The notes beneath the pieces are model-generated. The model saw only the letters and a list, made by a program, of their open reading frames with translations, did no database searches and had not been told where the DNA came from. A stretch of DNA of 54,582 nucleotides from DASSNR01 sp036278935 (GTDB taxonomy: Bacteria > Gemmatimonadota > Gemmatimonadetes > Gemmatimonadales > Gemmatimonadaceae), in assembly GCA_036278935.1 (NCBI GenBank), contig DASUKA010000087.1, positions 1 through 54,582 of the forward strand, in the 5' to 3' direction. The translations under genes and the position numbers were made by a program. Positions within the stretch are counted from its first letter, which is position 1, and each line of letters starts with the position of its first letter. Below, one piece after another: positions 1-8,203 of the stretch.

Positions 1-211
1 TGAGCCCCCACTCGGCTTCGATGAGCCGCTTGCGCTCCAGGCGGTAGAGCGCTGGGTACAGCGAGCCGTCTTCCACCTGGATGGCATCACCGCTCCCCTG
101 TTCGATCCAGCGCGCAATGGCGTAACCGTGGCGCGGGCCCCGGGAAAGCGTCCTGAGCACCAGGGTATCGAGCGTTCCATGGAGCAACTCGTCCGACGAG
201 CCGGCCGGCAT
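1..211 (-). CDS. PadR-family transcriptional regulator (3' end cut by window edge)
   Basis: The first 70 residues of a winged-helix PadR regulator, running off the left edge. The start is the ATG at 211-209, with an AAGGGGTG ribosome-binding-like stretch just upstream. Visible signature: 'GTLDTLVLRTLSRGPRHGYA' followed by 'VEDGSLYPALYRLERK', the classic PadR recognition-helix and wing region. PadR proteins bind operators as dimers and usually repress transport or detoxification genes. In Acidobacteria and Gemmatimonadota such short PadR genes often precede FtsX-like ABC permeases, but the neighbour on that side lies outside the window, so its target is unknown. Confidence 0.85.
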   Translation of the reverse strand, partial: MPAGSSDELLHGTLDTLVLRTLSRGPRHGYAIARWIEQGSGDAIQVEDGSLYPALYRLERKRLIEAEWGL

Positions 212-310
212 ACACACCCCTTGATAGTCGGGCTATAGGTAGCCTGGGACCACCAGATTATCAAGGGATGGGGCCGCGGCAGACCGTCGCCATCACCGCG
301 TCGTCAGCGC

Positions 311-1204
311 CTACCGCTCCCGCGTCCACAGCAGCAACGCGCCGCACGCCCCCGGCGTATGGCGGAACTGCATCGGCATCAGCAACCCGTCCGGGTAATA
401 CTCGATCCCCGCCAGATCCCACACCTCGAAGTCCGCCAGATCGATGGGCATCACGTGCGTGGTGGTATCGGCCCGCCTCATGGCCAGCGAATCCGCGCCC
501 TGGCCGGGTTGGCGCGAGGGACGCGACATGGCATCGGAGACAAGCTGGTGCGGATACGGCACGCCATCCACGAACACGTCGGGTGGGCCGCCGTTCTGGC
601 AGCGCACCGAAGGCTCCAGCAGCATACGTCCACGCGACGGATAGATGTTGATGCCCGGCACGTGCGACTTGAGCACGTTGGCAAGCGTGCGGCCGTCGTC
701 CTGCCGAAGCTGATCCTCGCCCACGAAATACCCGGCGGCATGCACTCGGCGTCTGGCCTGGAAGGCGCGGAGGTGCGGCGAGAGATACGATCGCGCCCGG
801 CCATAGGTCACCACGCCCGGCAGCCGCACCACGGGCTGCAGCACCACCGTCACGGGGGCGGTGTCCACCGGCGAGATGGCGATCGCCAGCGTCTGCATCG
901 CGTAGCCGATCTTGCGGATGCGGACGAGGTTGCCGCCCTCGCGCAGAAAGCCGAGCGAGACCACGCCGGCGTGCGTCGTCAGAGCGACGCTGCCGGTGCG
1001 CATGTCGACGACCTCGGCTGATTCCACTGGCGCGCCGCTCACCGCGTCGAACACGCCGAGGAGCCGCTCCCGGTAGGTGGACCGTGCGGTATCAGGACTC
1101 GAGCGCCGAACCGGTCGGTTCTGCGCGACACTCTGCGCGGCCACCAGCGCTGCGGCCGCGATGGCTCCGGTCACATATCGCGCAACACACCACGGACGTT
1201 GCAT
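311..1204 (-). CDS. secreted carboxypeptidase-regulatory-like/plug-like protein
   Basis: About 297 residues. The start is the ATG at 1204, which has GGAGGAG five bases upstream; a longer reading frame begins further upstream without such a site. The N-terminus is a signal peptide (hydrophobic run after 'MQRPWCVARYVTG'). It is followed by a carboxypeptidase-regulatory-like beta sandwich ('LLGVFDAVSGAPVESAEV') and a segment resembling a TonB plug ('LANVLKSHVPGINIYPSRG', 'PPDVFVDGVPYP'). It ends without any outer-membrane barrel. Family knowledge suggests a periplasmic or surface protein derived from TonB receptors; its function is unknown. A second protein of the same design lies at 21811-22578. 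Confidence 0.75.
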   Translation of the reverse strand: MQRPWCVARYVTGAIAAAALVAAQSVAQNRPVRRSSPDTARSTYRERLLGVFDAVSGAPVESAEVVDMRTGSVALTTHAGVVSLGFLREGGNLVRIRKIGYAMQTLAIAISPVDTAPVTVVLQPVVRLPGVVTYGRARSYLSPHLRAFQARRRVHAAGYFVGEDQLRQDDGRTLANVLKSHVPGINIYPSRGRMLLEPSVRCQNGGPPDVFVDGVPYPHQLVSDAMSRPSRQPGQGADSLAMRRADTTTHVMPIDLADFEVWDLAGIEYYPDGLLMPMQFRHTPGACGALLLWTRER

Positions 1205-1926
1205 CGCTGCTCCTCCACCTGGAAGTGACTGCAGCCTGTTGACGCCGGCGCGCAACCTCGAATCTATATCACATCTGACCGTATGGGAGAATCCCGCTGA
1301 GTGCTATATCCGCGACGTCCAGATGAAGTTCCCAGCCGTACCGCCCCGACAGACCCGAGCGCACCTGAGGCGTCTCTTGCCTGCGCCGGCGCGCAGATGC
1401 CCGACAAGGCGGTTCACCCCGCAATAGTGGTCGTTCACCACGCGAACCGAGCAATTCACCCCGGGGTCTTGCGCCAATGAAGAAACATCCATAAATAGTG
1501 AGCGCTCGCCGATGGGGCCTGTCTCTGCGCTCCTCTTCTCCCGCAGTCCCGGCCGGCGGCCGAACCCCACGCCGCCCGCCACGCGCGACTCCATCGGACC
1601 GGGCGTTCCACGCAGCGTCAGAAGCGCATACACCACCGCACGTCGCATCGCAGGACGGGCATGTGGCGACACAGCATGTATAAAGTATTCTGTCGGCGAT
1701 CTCGACTGTCGTAGCTCGGTGCCGTGGCCAGGGTCGATCTCACAGGATTCTGGCGTCGAAGTGCAGGCGAACGCGTGGAACGTCGCTGTCTGCCCCCGCT
1801 ACTCGCCCACCCTTCCCGCCGCAGGACGTACCCACCTGCCGCAGGCGCCCTTGATGGTTGGCCACGATGCCACTGGGGAGCATCGTGAGCGCAGTACCCG
1901 TCACACCTTTTCTAGGGGGGCGAAAC
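1205..1926. other. long gene-free spacer upstream of the SusC gene
   Basis: About 720 bases between two divergently oriented genes. I see no convincing coding frame: the open frames here have no recognisable protein and are shadows. Possible regulatory content for the plus-strand SusC/SusD pair: a TTGCGC at 1469 followed 17 bases later by TAAATA is a weak -35/-10 candidate. A small hairpin (GATGC, then GCATC) lies at about 1866-1884, shortly before the ribosome-binding site. Both are low-confidence guesses. Confidence 0.3.
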
Positions 1927-4900
1927 ATGCATGTGCTTCGACCGTGGGGTGGGCGCTGGAGGTTGCCGCTTGCCGCACTGCTTGCCGTGGCGATACCCGC
2001 CATGGCGCAGGCGCAGAAGGCGACCATCACAGGCCACGTGACAACCGTGGGCACCGGTGCGCCGGTGGCCTTTGGGCAGGTGATGGTCGTTGGAACCACC
2101 CTGGGCACCACGACCGGCTCCGACGGCGCGTACACCATCCGCAACGTGCCCGCCGGCACGCTGGAAGTGCGCGTGCTGCGCGTGGGCTTTCAGGGAGCGA
2201 AGAAAGCCATCACGGTGACCGCAGGCCAGCAGGCCACGCTCGATTTCGCGCTCAGTGCCGTGGCCGTGCAGCTCCAGGGCGTCGTCACCACCTACACCGG
2301 GAGCCAGCGCGTGGCCGAGATGGGGAACAGCGTGGCCACGCTGGGGAACATCGGCAAGGAAGTGGAAACCAAGCCGGTCACGGACCTGACCGACCTCATG
2401 GTCGCCAAGGCACCAGGCGTGACCGTGCTGCCGGGCAACATGACCGGCTCCGCGCCGACCATTCGTATCCGCGGGCTCAACTCCATTTCCCTGGACAACG
2501 CGCCGCTCTATGTCATTGACGGCGTGCGGATGAATTCGGACGCCATCGGTCTGGGCATCGGCGGGACGCAGGCCAGTTACCTGAATACGCTGGATCCGGA
2601 GCAGATCGCCAGCATCGAGATCCTCAAGGGCCCCTCCGCCGCCACACTGTACGGCACGAGCGGCGCCAACGGCGTGGTGGTCATCACGACCAAGCGGGGG
2701 CAGGTCGGCTCCACCCGCTGGAACTTCCACGCGCAGGATGGGATGGTGCAGGATCGCAACAACTACATGACGCAGTACGCGATCTGGGGTCATGACCCCA
2801 AGGACCCGAGCTCGCTGCAGCGGTGCGTGCTCGTGCACATCGCCGACGGCAGCTGCGTTGCGGACAGCACCACGTCGCTGAATATCTTCAATTCCCCGGA
2901 CCTCACGCCGTTGGCCACAGGCAACCACCAGGATTACGGGGTGGAAGTGAGCGGCGGCACGCCAGCCATCCGGTACTTCGTGAGCGGCGACCTCACCTCG
3001 GAGACGGGCCCGGTCCGGATGCCGGACTTCGGCGTCCAGTACTTCGACTCCGTCGGGACCCCGGTACGCGACGAGTGGAAGAACCCCGAGCATTTCCGGC
3101 GGAACAGCTTCCGCGCGAACCTCAACATGTCGCTGAGTCCCACCTTCGACCTGGCGCTCTCGTCGAGCTTTGGACAGGTGAACGAGCGCCTGCCGAACGT
3201 GGACAACAACCTGTTCAGCTACCTGTACAACGCCTTCCAGAATCCTGGCTTCCGCGGGCCGGGGCTCGGATACTCCGACATCGGCGGATTGGGCGAAGAC
3301 CTGCATTCGTACGCGTTCTTCACGCCCGCGCAGATCTTCCAGCAGACCACAGAGGATGGCATCAACCGGTACATCGGCAGCCTCACGGGCGACTGGCGGC
3401 CGTTCAGTTGGATGGAGAATGGCGTCACGGTTGGCATCGACTACGACAACGAGAATTACCTGAGCATCAACCGGTTCGGCGAGGGCGTGGCCTTCAGCGA
3501 CAACCGGCAGGGTTCCATCTTCAGCTCCCGCACGGATACCCGCGATCTCACCGCCAAGGCCCACAGCACGGTGTCGTGGCAGGCTACGCGGGCGATCAAC
3601 CTCAAGACGACCGTCGGCCTGGGCTACGAGAACACCGGCAACTCGTTCACCACGGGCAGCGGGTCGCACCTGCCGCCAGGCGGGCAGCAGGCCGGGCAGG
3701 CGGCCATCCTCAGCGGCGACAGTCAGCTGCTGGCGGCGGATAAGACGCTGGGCATCTTCGCCGAGGAAGCGATCGCGTTCAACGACCGGCTCTACATCAA
3801 CGGCGGGGTGCGCACGGACCAGAACAGCGCGTTCGGTACCGACTTCCAGCGCGTGTACTACCCGCACTTCCAGGTGTCGTGGATCATCTCCGATGAGTCG
3901 TTCTTCCCGCATTTCAGCTGGCTCAACCGCCTGCGGCTGCGGAGCGCCTATGGGGCCTCCGGCGTACAGCCGCGCTCGACGGACGCACTCCGCACCTTCA
4001 GTGCGAACGCGGTGAATATCGCGAACATCCCGGGCTCCGGTAATTCGAAGGACACGCCGGGCCTCCTGGCCGACCGGCTGGGGAACCAGAACCTCAAGCC
4101 TGAGACCTCCTCGGAAATCGAAGGGGGCTTCGAGAGCCAGATCTTCCACAATCGCGTGAGCCTCGACTTCACCTACTTCCACAAGAAGACCACCAACGCG
4201 CTCATCGACGAGCAGATCGCCGCATCGTCGGGCGCGTCACGGTTGACCCTGCTCGAGAACCTGGGCTCGACGGAAAACAAGGGCATCGAGGCATCCGTCA
4301 ACGCGACGATCCTCGACATGCCCGACCTCGAGTGGGACATCACCGTGGGCGGCTCGCACGTGACCAACAAGGTGCTCTCCCTGGGTCTCGACCCCACCGG
4401 CAAGCCCAACCCGACCATCGGCCAGGGCAGCGAGCGACGCGACACAGTGGGGCTTCCCATCAACTCCTACTTCGCCCGCCCCTTCACGTACGCTGACGCC
4501 AACGGCGACGGCATCATTGGCGAGGACGAAGTCACGGTCTCTCCCGATTTTCAGTACCTGGGTTACTCCTTCGCGCCGAACCTGGCGACGATCAGCAGCG
4601 GTGTCGGGCTGCTGCACAACAAGCTTCGCCTCACCGCCCTGCTCGACTACAAGGGCGGCTTCAAGCTGTTCAACAACGACGGCGACTTCTTCTGCTTGCA
4701 GTCCAACCAGTGCTACGACGAGACCCACAAGAACGCCTCGCTCTTCGCGCAGGCGCGGCTGGTCGCCGATCGCTATGGGAGCGACGGACTGAAGACCGAC
4801 TACGGCTATTACGAGGACGGATCGTTCTGGCGGCTGCGCGAAGTGGCGGCCACCTTCACCCTCCCGGAGCGGTGGGCACGGGTGATCCACGCGAGCGACG

Positions 4901-5055
4901 CGAGCCTCAACTTCAGCGCGCGCAACCTGCACGTGTGGACGAACTTCACTGGAACCGACCCGGAATCGAACTACGGAGACGACGACGTGCAGACGAACTT
5001 CGCCACCACGGCGCCGCCCTCGTACTTCCTGTTCCGTCTCAACCTTCACTACTAA
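1927..5055 (+). CDS. SusC/RagA-family TonB-dependent outer-membrane receptor
   Basis: A 1042-residue outer-membrane transporter. The chosen ATG at 1927 has AGGGGGG seven bases upstream and opens directly into a signal peptide (cleavage near 'AMAQAQKA'); a frame opening at 1858 has no such features. Domains in order: carboxypeptidase-regulatory-like domain (about residues 28-110), TonB plug with the SusC-type 'IRIRGLNSISLDNAPLYVID' stretch (about 175-200), then a long beta barrel ending in 'FRLNLHY' with a terminal aromatic residue. A Ca-binding-like loop 'DANGDGIIGEDE' sits near residue 858. With the SusD lipoprotein encoded 22 bases downstream it should form an energy-dependent uptake complex for oligosaccharides or peptides. 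The substrate cannot be told from sequence. Confidence 0.93.
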   Translation: MHVLRPWGGRWRLPLAALLAVAIPAMAQAQKATITGHVTTVGTGAPVAFGQVMVVGTTLGTTTGSDGAYTIRNVPAGTLEVRVLRVGFQGAKKAITVTAGQQATLDFALSAVAVQLQGVVTTYTGSQRVAEMGNSVATLGNIGKEVETKPVTDLTDLMVAKAPGVTVLPGNMTGSAPTIRIRGLNSISLDNAPLYVIDGVRMNSDAIGLGIGGTQASYLNTLDPEQIASIEILKGPSAATLYGTSGANGVVVITTKRGQVGSTRWNFHAQDGMVQDRNNYMTQYAIWGHDPKDPSSLQRCVLVHIADGSCVADSTTSLNIFNSPDLTPLATGNHQDYGVEVSGGTPAIRYFVSGDLTSETGPVRMPDFGVQYFDSVGTPVRDEWKNPEHFRRNSFRANLNMSLSPTFDLALSSSFGQVNERLPNVDNNLFSYLYNAFQNPGFRGPGLGYSDIGGLGEDLHSYAFFTPAQIFQQTTEDGINRYIGSLTGDWRPFSWMENGVTVGIDYDNENYLSINRFGEGVAFSDNRQGSIFSSRTDTRDLTAKAHSTVSWQATRAINLKTTVGLGYENTGNSFTTGSGSHLPPGGQQAGQAAILSGDSQLLAADKTLGIFAEEAIAFNDRLYINGGVRTDQNSAFGTDFQRVYYPHFQVSWIISDESFFPHFSWLNRLRLRSAYGASGVQPRSTDALRTFSANAVNIANIPGSGNSKDTPGLLADRLGNQNLKPETSSEIEGGFESQIFHNRVSLDFTYFHKKTTNALIDEQIAASSGASRLTLLENLGSTENKGIEASVNATILDMPDLEWDITVGGSHVTNKVLSLGLDPTGKPNPTIGQGSERRDTVGLPINSYFARPFTYADANGDGIIGEDEVTVSPDFQYLGYSFAPNLATISSGVGLLHNKLRLTALLDYKGGFKLFNNDGDFFCLQSNQCYDETHKNASLFAQARLVADRYGSDGLKTDYGYYEDGSFWRLREVAATFTLPERWARVIHASDASLNFSARNLHVWTNFTGTDPESNYGDDDVQTNFATTAPPSYFLFRLNLHY

Positions 5056-5077
5056 TCACCTTCGAGGACACGTGATC

Positions 5078-6475
5078 ATGAAGAACTTGATGCGCCGCAC
5101 TCGACGGGTGATCGCCCCCGCAGCCGTAGTTGCCGGCATCCTCGCCATGAGCGCCTGCGGGCTGAAAGACCGGCTGTTGGAGCCGCAGACTCCCCAGGTC
5201 ATCAGCCCATCGAACGTGCAGAACGCCGATGGGGCCGACGCGCTCTACGTGGGCGCCATCGGCGACCTGGCCGATGCGCTGAACGGCGGCAACAACAACC
5301 AGGAGCAGCTGTGGGAATGGGAAGGGCTCATGACCGACGAATTCAAGTCGGGCGACACCTTCTCGCAGCGCAACGATGACGACCAACGGGTGACGGTGAG
5401 CAACGATGGGGTGATGCGGCGGGTGTACCAGCACCAGCAGCAATCGCGCGGACGCGCGCGCGATGCCATCAACGCGCTCACCGAGTTCGAGCCCGACGCG
5501 CATGCCAAGATCGCCGAGATGTATCTCATGATGGGCTTCCTGGAGATGTCGCTGTCGCAGGATTGGTGCAACGGCGTCCCCTATGGCGAGACCGTGGATG
5601 GTGTGCCGCAATACACCAACCCGCTCACCAATGCCGATGGCTTCAAGTTGGCGATCGCCCGCTTTGACACCGCGCTCACACTGCTCGGCAGCGCGTCGGA
5701 TAAGCAGAGCACCAGCGTGCGCAACGCGGTGCTCATCGCCAAGGGGCGGGCTCAGGTAGACCTGGGGCAGTTCAGCGCCGCGGCGGCCACGGTGGCTCCC
5801 GTGCCGGTGGATTATCAGTACCTGCTCACCTATTCGATTCCCACCAATTCCAACGAATGGTGGGAGATGCAGCCCAACACGCTGCGCTACACGGTGGGCG
5901 ATAGCGTGGACAAGACGGGGATCGTCAAGAACTCGATTCCTTTCGCCTCGGCCAACGACCCGCGGGTCCCCATACTCGTGGGGAAGGAATCGGTTGGAGA
6001 GAGCGATGTGTCCTTCGACGGCAAGACGCCGTACTTCGAATCCGAGTTGTATACCGGACGCGAAGATCCCATCCCCATGGTGTCAGGACTCGACGGCCAG
6101 CTCGTCCAGGCCGAGGCCGATCTCAACAAGCCGGATATCCCGGCGATGATGAAGATCCTCAACGATCTGCGGGCGACCCCGCCGATGCTTGGCAACTACC
6201 AGCCGGCGGCCATGGCCCCGTTGGCCACGCCGGCGACACAGGACGCCGCCGTCAGCCTCTTCTTCCGCGAGAAGGCGTTCTGGCAGTTCGAGCGTGGGGA
6301 GCGGTTGAGCGACATGCGTCGCCTCATGCGCCAGTACGGCCGCACCGAGGACGAGGTGTTCCCCACCGGGCCGTTCTTCAAGAACGGAGCATACGGGCAC
6401 AACGTGAACATCCCGATCCCGGACCGCGAGCAGAACAATCCGAACTTCAAGGGATGCATGGATCGGAAAGCCTAA
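5078..6475 (+). CDS. SusD/RagB-family surface lipoprotein
   Basis: A 465-residue partner of the preceding SusC receptor. The ATG at 5078 lies nine bases after a GAGGA site; an in-frame GTG two codons earlier is the alternative. A lipoprotein signal ends at Cys27 ('LAMSAC'). The TPR-like alpha-helical body includes 'IAEMYLMMGFLEMSLSQDWC', and the C-terminus carries the SusD-like 'VNIPIPDREQNNPNF'. SusD proteins cap the SusC barrel and bind the substrate at the cell surface. It is almost certainly cotranscribed with SusC (22-base gap). No hydrolase for the imported substrate is linked on the same strand; the nearest enzyme is a secreted amidase that converges on this gene. Confidence 0.92.
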   Translation: MKNLMRRTRRVIAPAAVVAGILAMSACGLKDRLLEPQTPQVISPSNVQNADGADALYVGAIGDLADALNGGNNNQEQLWEWEGLMTDEFKSGDTFSQRNDDDQRVTVSNDGVMRRVYQHQQQSRGRARDAINALTEFEPDAHAKIAEMYLMMGFLEMSLSQDWCNGVPYGETVDGVPQYTNPLTNADGFKLAIARFDTALTLLGSASDKQSTSVRNAVLIAKGRAQVDLGQFSAAAATVAPVPVDYQYLLTYSIPTNSNEWWEMQPNTLRYTVGDSVDKTGIVKNSIPFASANDPRVPILVGKESVGESDVSFDGKTPYFESELYTGREDPIPMVSGLDGQLVQAEADLNKPDIPAMMKILNDLRATPPMLGNYQPAAMAPLATPATQDAAVSLFFREKAFWQFERGERLSDMRRLMRQYGRTEDEVFPTGPFFKNGAYGHNVNIPIPDREQNNPNFKGCMDRKA

Positions 6476-6510
6476 TACGCACAGCCGTATCACACTTCAA
6501 CCTGGGAGAC

Positions 6511-6546
6511 GAAGCGGGGGGGCGCCAGCCGGCGCCCCCCCGCTTC
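6511..6546. terminator. perfect 16-bp hairpin between convergent genes
   Basis: Arms 6511-6526 and 6531-6546 are exact reverse complements (16 bp, nearly all G/C) around a 4-base loop AGCC. It lies 36 bases after the SusD stop codon and 49 bases before the stop of the convergent amidase gene. There is no U-tract on either side. It may stop transcription from both directions or protect both 3' ends. Confidence 0.75.
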
Positions 6547-6594
6547 GCATCTACACAAGCGTGTTCGTCCGCGCATCTGCCTGCGCTCGCACGC

Positions 6595-8199
6595 TCACCG
6601 CAGCGGCGGCGTGGTGGGTGGCGGATGGCGATGGTGCGTCGTCTGCTCGTATCCATACGCCAGCTTGATCAGCTCCGGCTCGCTCCACGCTCGGCCAAAG
6701 AAGGTGAGACCGGCCGGCAGCATGCCGCCACGCGTGTATCCCATGGGTACCTGGATGGCCGGCCATCCCGTGCTCGGCGAGAAGATCTGGCTGTTGTCCC
6801 CTGCCGGGGTGTTGAGGTCGCCGATGAGGCGAGGCGGATTGCTCCATGTCGGGTAGACCAGCGCGTCCAGCTTCAGCCGGTCCATCACGCGCAGCACGGC
6901 CGTACGCAGTCCGTCGCGGAATTTCTCGCTGCTCCGGCAGCCCGGGTTCCGGTCCGGCGGGAGCGTAACGGCCTCCGCGCGCTTGAGCCGCGTTTCGATG
7001 GAGGGATGGTACCGGCGCGACTGGATGATCTCGGCCAGGCTCGTGACGGGCGTTCGGCCGCCCGTGCTCGCCATCCACTTCTCAAGATCGAACTTGAATC
7101 GGTTGCAGGAGCCGCGGTCGGCATGAAAGAGCGAGTCGAGCTCGGGGACCATGACGCTGTCGATCACCGTGGCGCCGGCGTGCCGCATGTCGCTCAGCGC
7201 GCGGCCGAACACCGCGAGCACTTCAGGATCGGCGCTCCGGCGGCTGTACGCCTGCGTGAGCACGCCGACGCGCGCGCCGCGCAGCCCATCGCGCACGAGC
7301 GACGCCGAGTAGTCGGGAATCGCGCGGCCACGCACTGCCGTGGTAGCCGGGTCGTTGGGATCGTACCCCGCGATCACCTGCAGCACCGCCGCCGCATCGG
7401 CCACGGTGCGCGCCATGGGGCCCGTGACGTCAGCTGAGAGATCGAGGGGGACGACGCCCGCGCGGCTCGTGAGTCCCATGGTCACACGGATGCCCACCAG
7501 TGCCTGGTGTGACGAGGGACCACGAATGGAGTTGCCCGTATCGGTGCCGAGTCCCACCTCGCCCAGGCTCGCGGCCACCGCCGCCGCCGTGCCGCCGCTG
7601 GAGCCGGCGGTCACGCGGTTGAGCGCGTAGGGATTCCTGGTGTAGCCCGGGAGAATGGAGCTCACGGTTTCGTACGGACTGAACGCGAACTCCGCCATGT
7701 TCGACTTGGCGAGCACGATCGCGCCGGCCTCGCGCAGGCGCCGCACAACAAAAGCATCGCGTGTGGGAACGAACCCCTTGAGCGAGAGCGAGCCGGCGGT
7801 GGTCTGCAAGCCCCGCGTCTGGTAGTTGTCCTTCACGATCACGGGGATGCAGTGGAGCGCTCCGGTTGGTGCACCGCCGCGCGCCGCGACGTCGAGGGAA
7901 TCGGCCACCTGCATAGCGCGCGGGTTCACCAGGATGATCGCGTTGATCGCCGGACCGTTCTTGTCGTATGCCTGGATGCGTCGGAGATATTCTTCCACCA
8001 ACGCGTGGCAGGTGAGCGCGCCAGCATGCATGGCCGCGTGGATCTGCGCGATGGTGGTTTCCACGATGGGAAAGCTCGGCGCGGCGGCAGGCGGGCGTGG
8101 CTGCTGCGCCCCGGCGGTCGCTGCCCCGACCGTCGCCATAGCGAATGCAAGGGTTGCCGCGACGGCAAGACGCCGCGGCGCTCGGCGAGTGAGTGCCAT
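6595..8199 (-). CDS. secreted amidase-signature-family hydrolase
   Basis: A 534-residue enzyme with a signal peptide ('LAVAATLAFAMATVGAATAG'). The Ser-cisSer-Lys triad is visible: Lys123 in 'IPVIVKDN', Ser200 in 'AGSSGGTAAA' and the nucleophile Ser224 in 'GTDTGNSIRGPS'. The spacing of 24 between the serines matches malonamidase and other amidase-signature enzymes. It hydrolyses an amide bond of unknown substrate outside the cytoplasm. The ATG at 8199 lies four bases after the stop of the upstream beta-helix gene, so translation is probably coupled. A longer frame reading back into that gene is a shadow. Confidence 0.9.
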   Translation of the reverse strand: MALTRRAPRRLAVAATLAFAMATVGAATAGAQQPRPPAAAPSFPIVETTIAQIHAAMHAGALTCHALVEEYLRRIQAYDKNGPAINAIILVNPRAMQVADSLDVAARGGAPTGALHCIPVIVKDNYQTRGLQTTAGSLSLKGFVPTRDAFVVRRLREAGAIVLAKSNMAEFAFSPYETVSSILPGYTRNPYALNRVTAGSSGGTAAAVAASLGEVGLGTDTGNSIRGPSSHQALVGIRVTMGLTSRAGVVPLDLSADVTGPMARTVADAAAVLQVIAGYDPNDPATTAVRGRAIPDYSASLVRDGLRGARVGVLTQAYSRRSADPEVLAVFGRALSDMRHAGATVIDSVMVPELDSLFHADRGSCNRFKFDLEKWMASTGGRTPVTSLAEIIQSRRYHPSIETRLKRAEAVTLPPDRNPGCRSSEKFRDGLRTAVLRVMDRLKLDALVYPTWSNPPRLIGDLNTPAGDNSQIFSPSTGWPAIQVPMGYTRGGMLPAGLTFFGRAWSEPELIKLAYGYEQTTHHRHPPPTTPPLR

Positions 8200-8203
8200 G
8201 TGA

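Noticed and set aside
1912..4182. 756-residue open frame antisense to the SusC gene
   Set aside because: Shadow of a GC-rich gene: the sense frame has a signal peptide, conserved plug and barrel, while the antisense product has no recognisable motif and odd composition.
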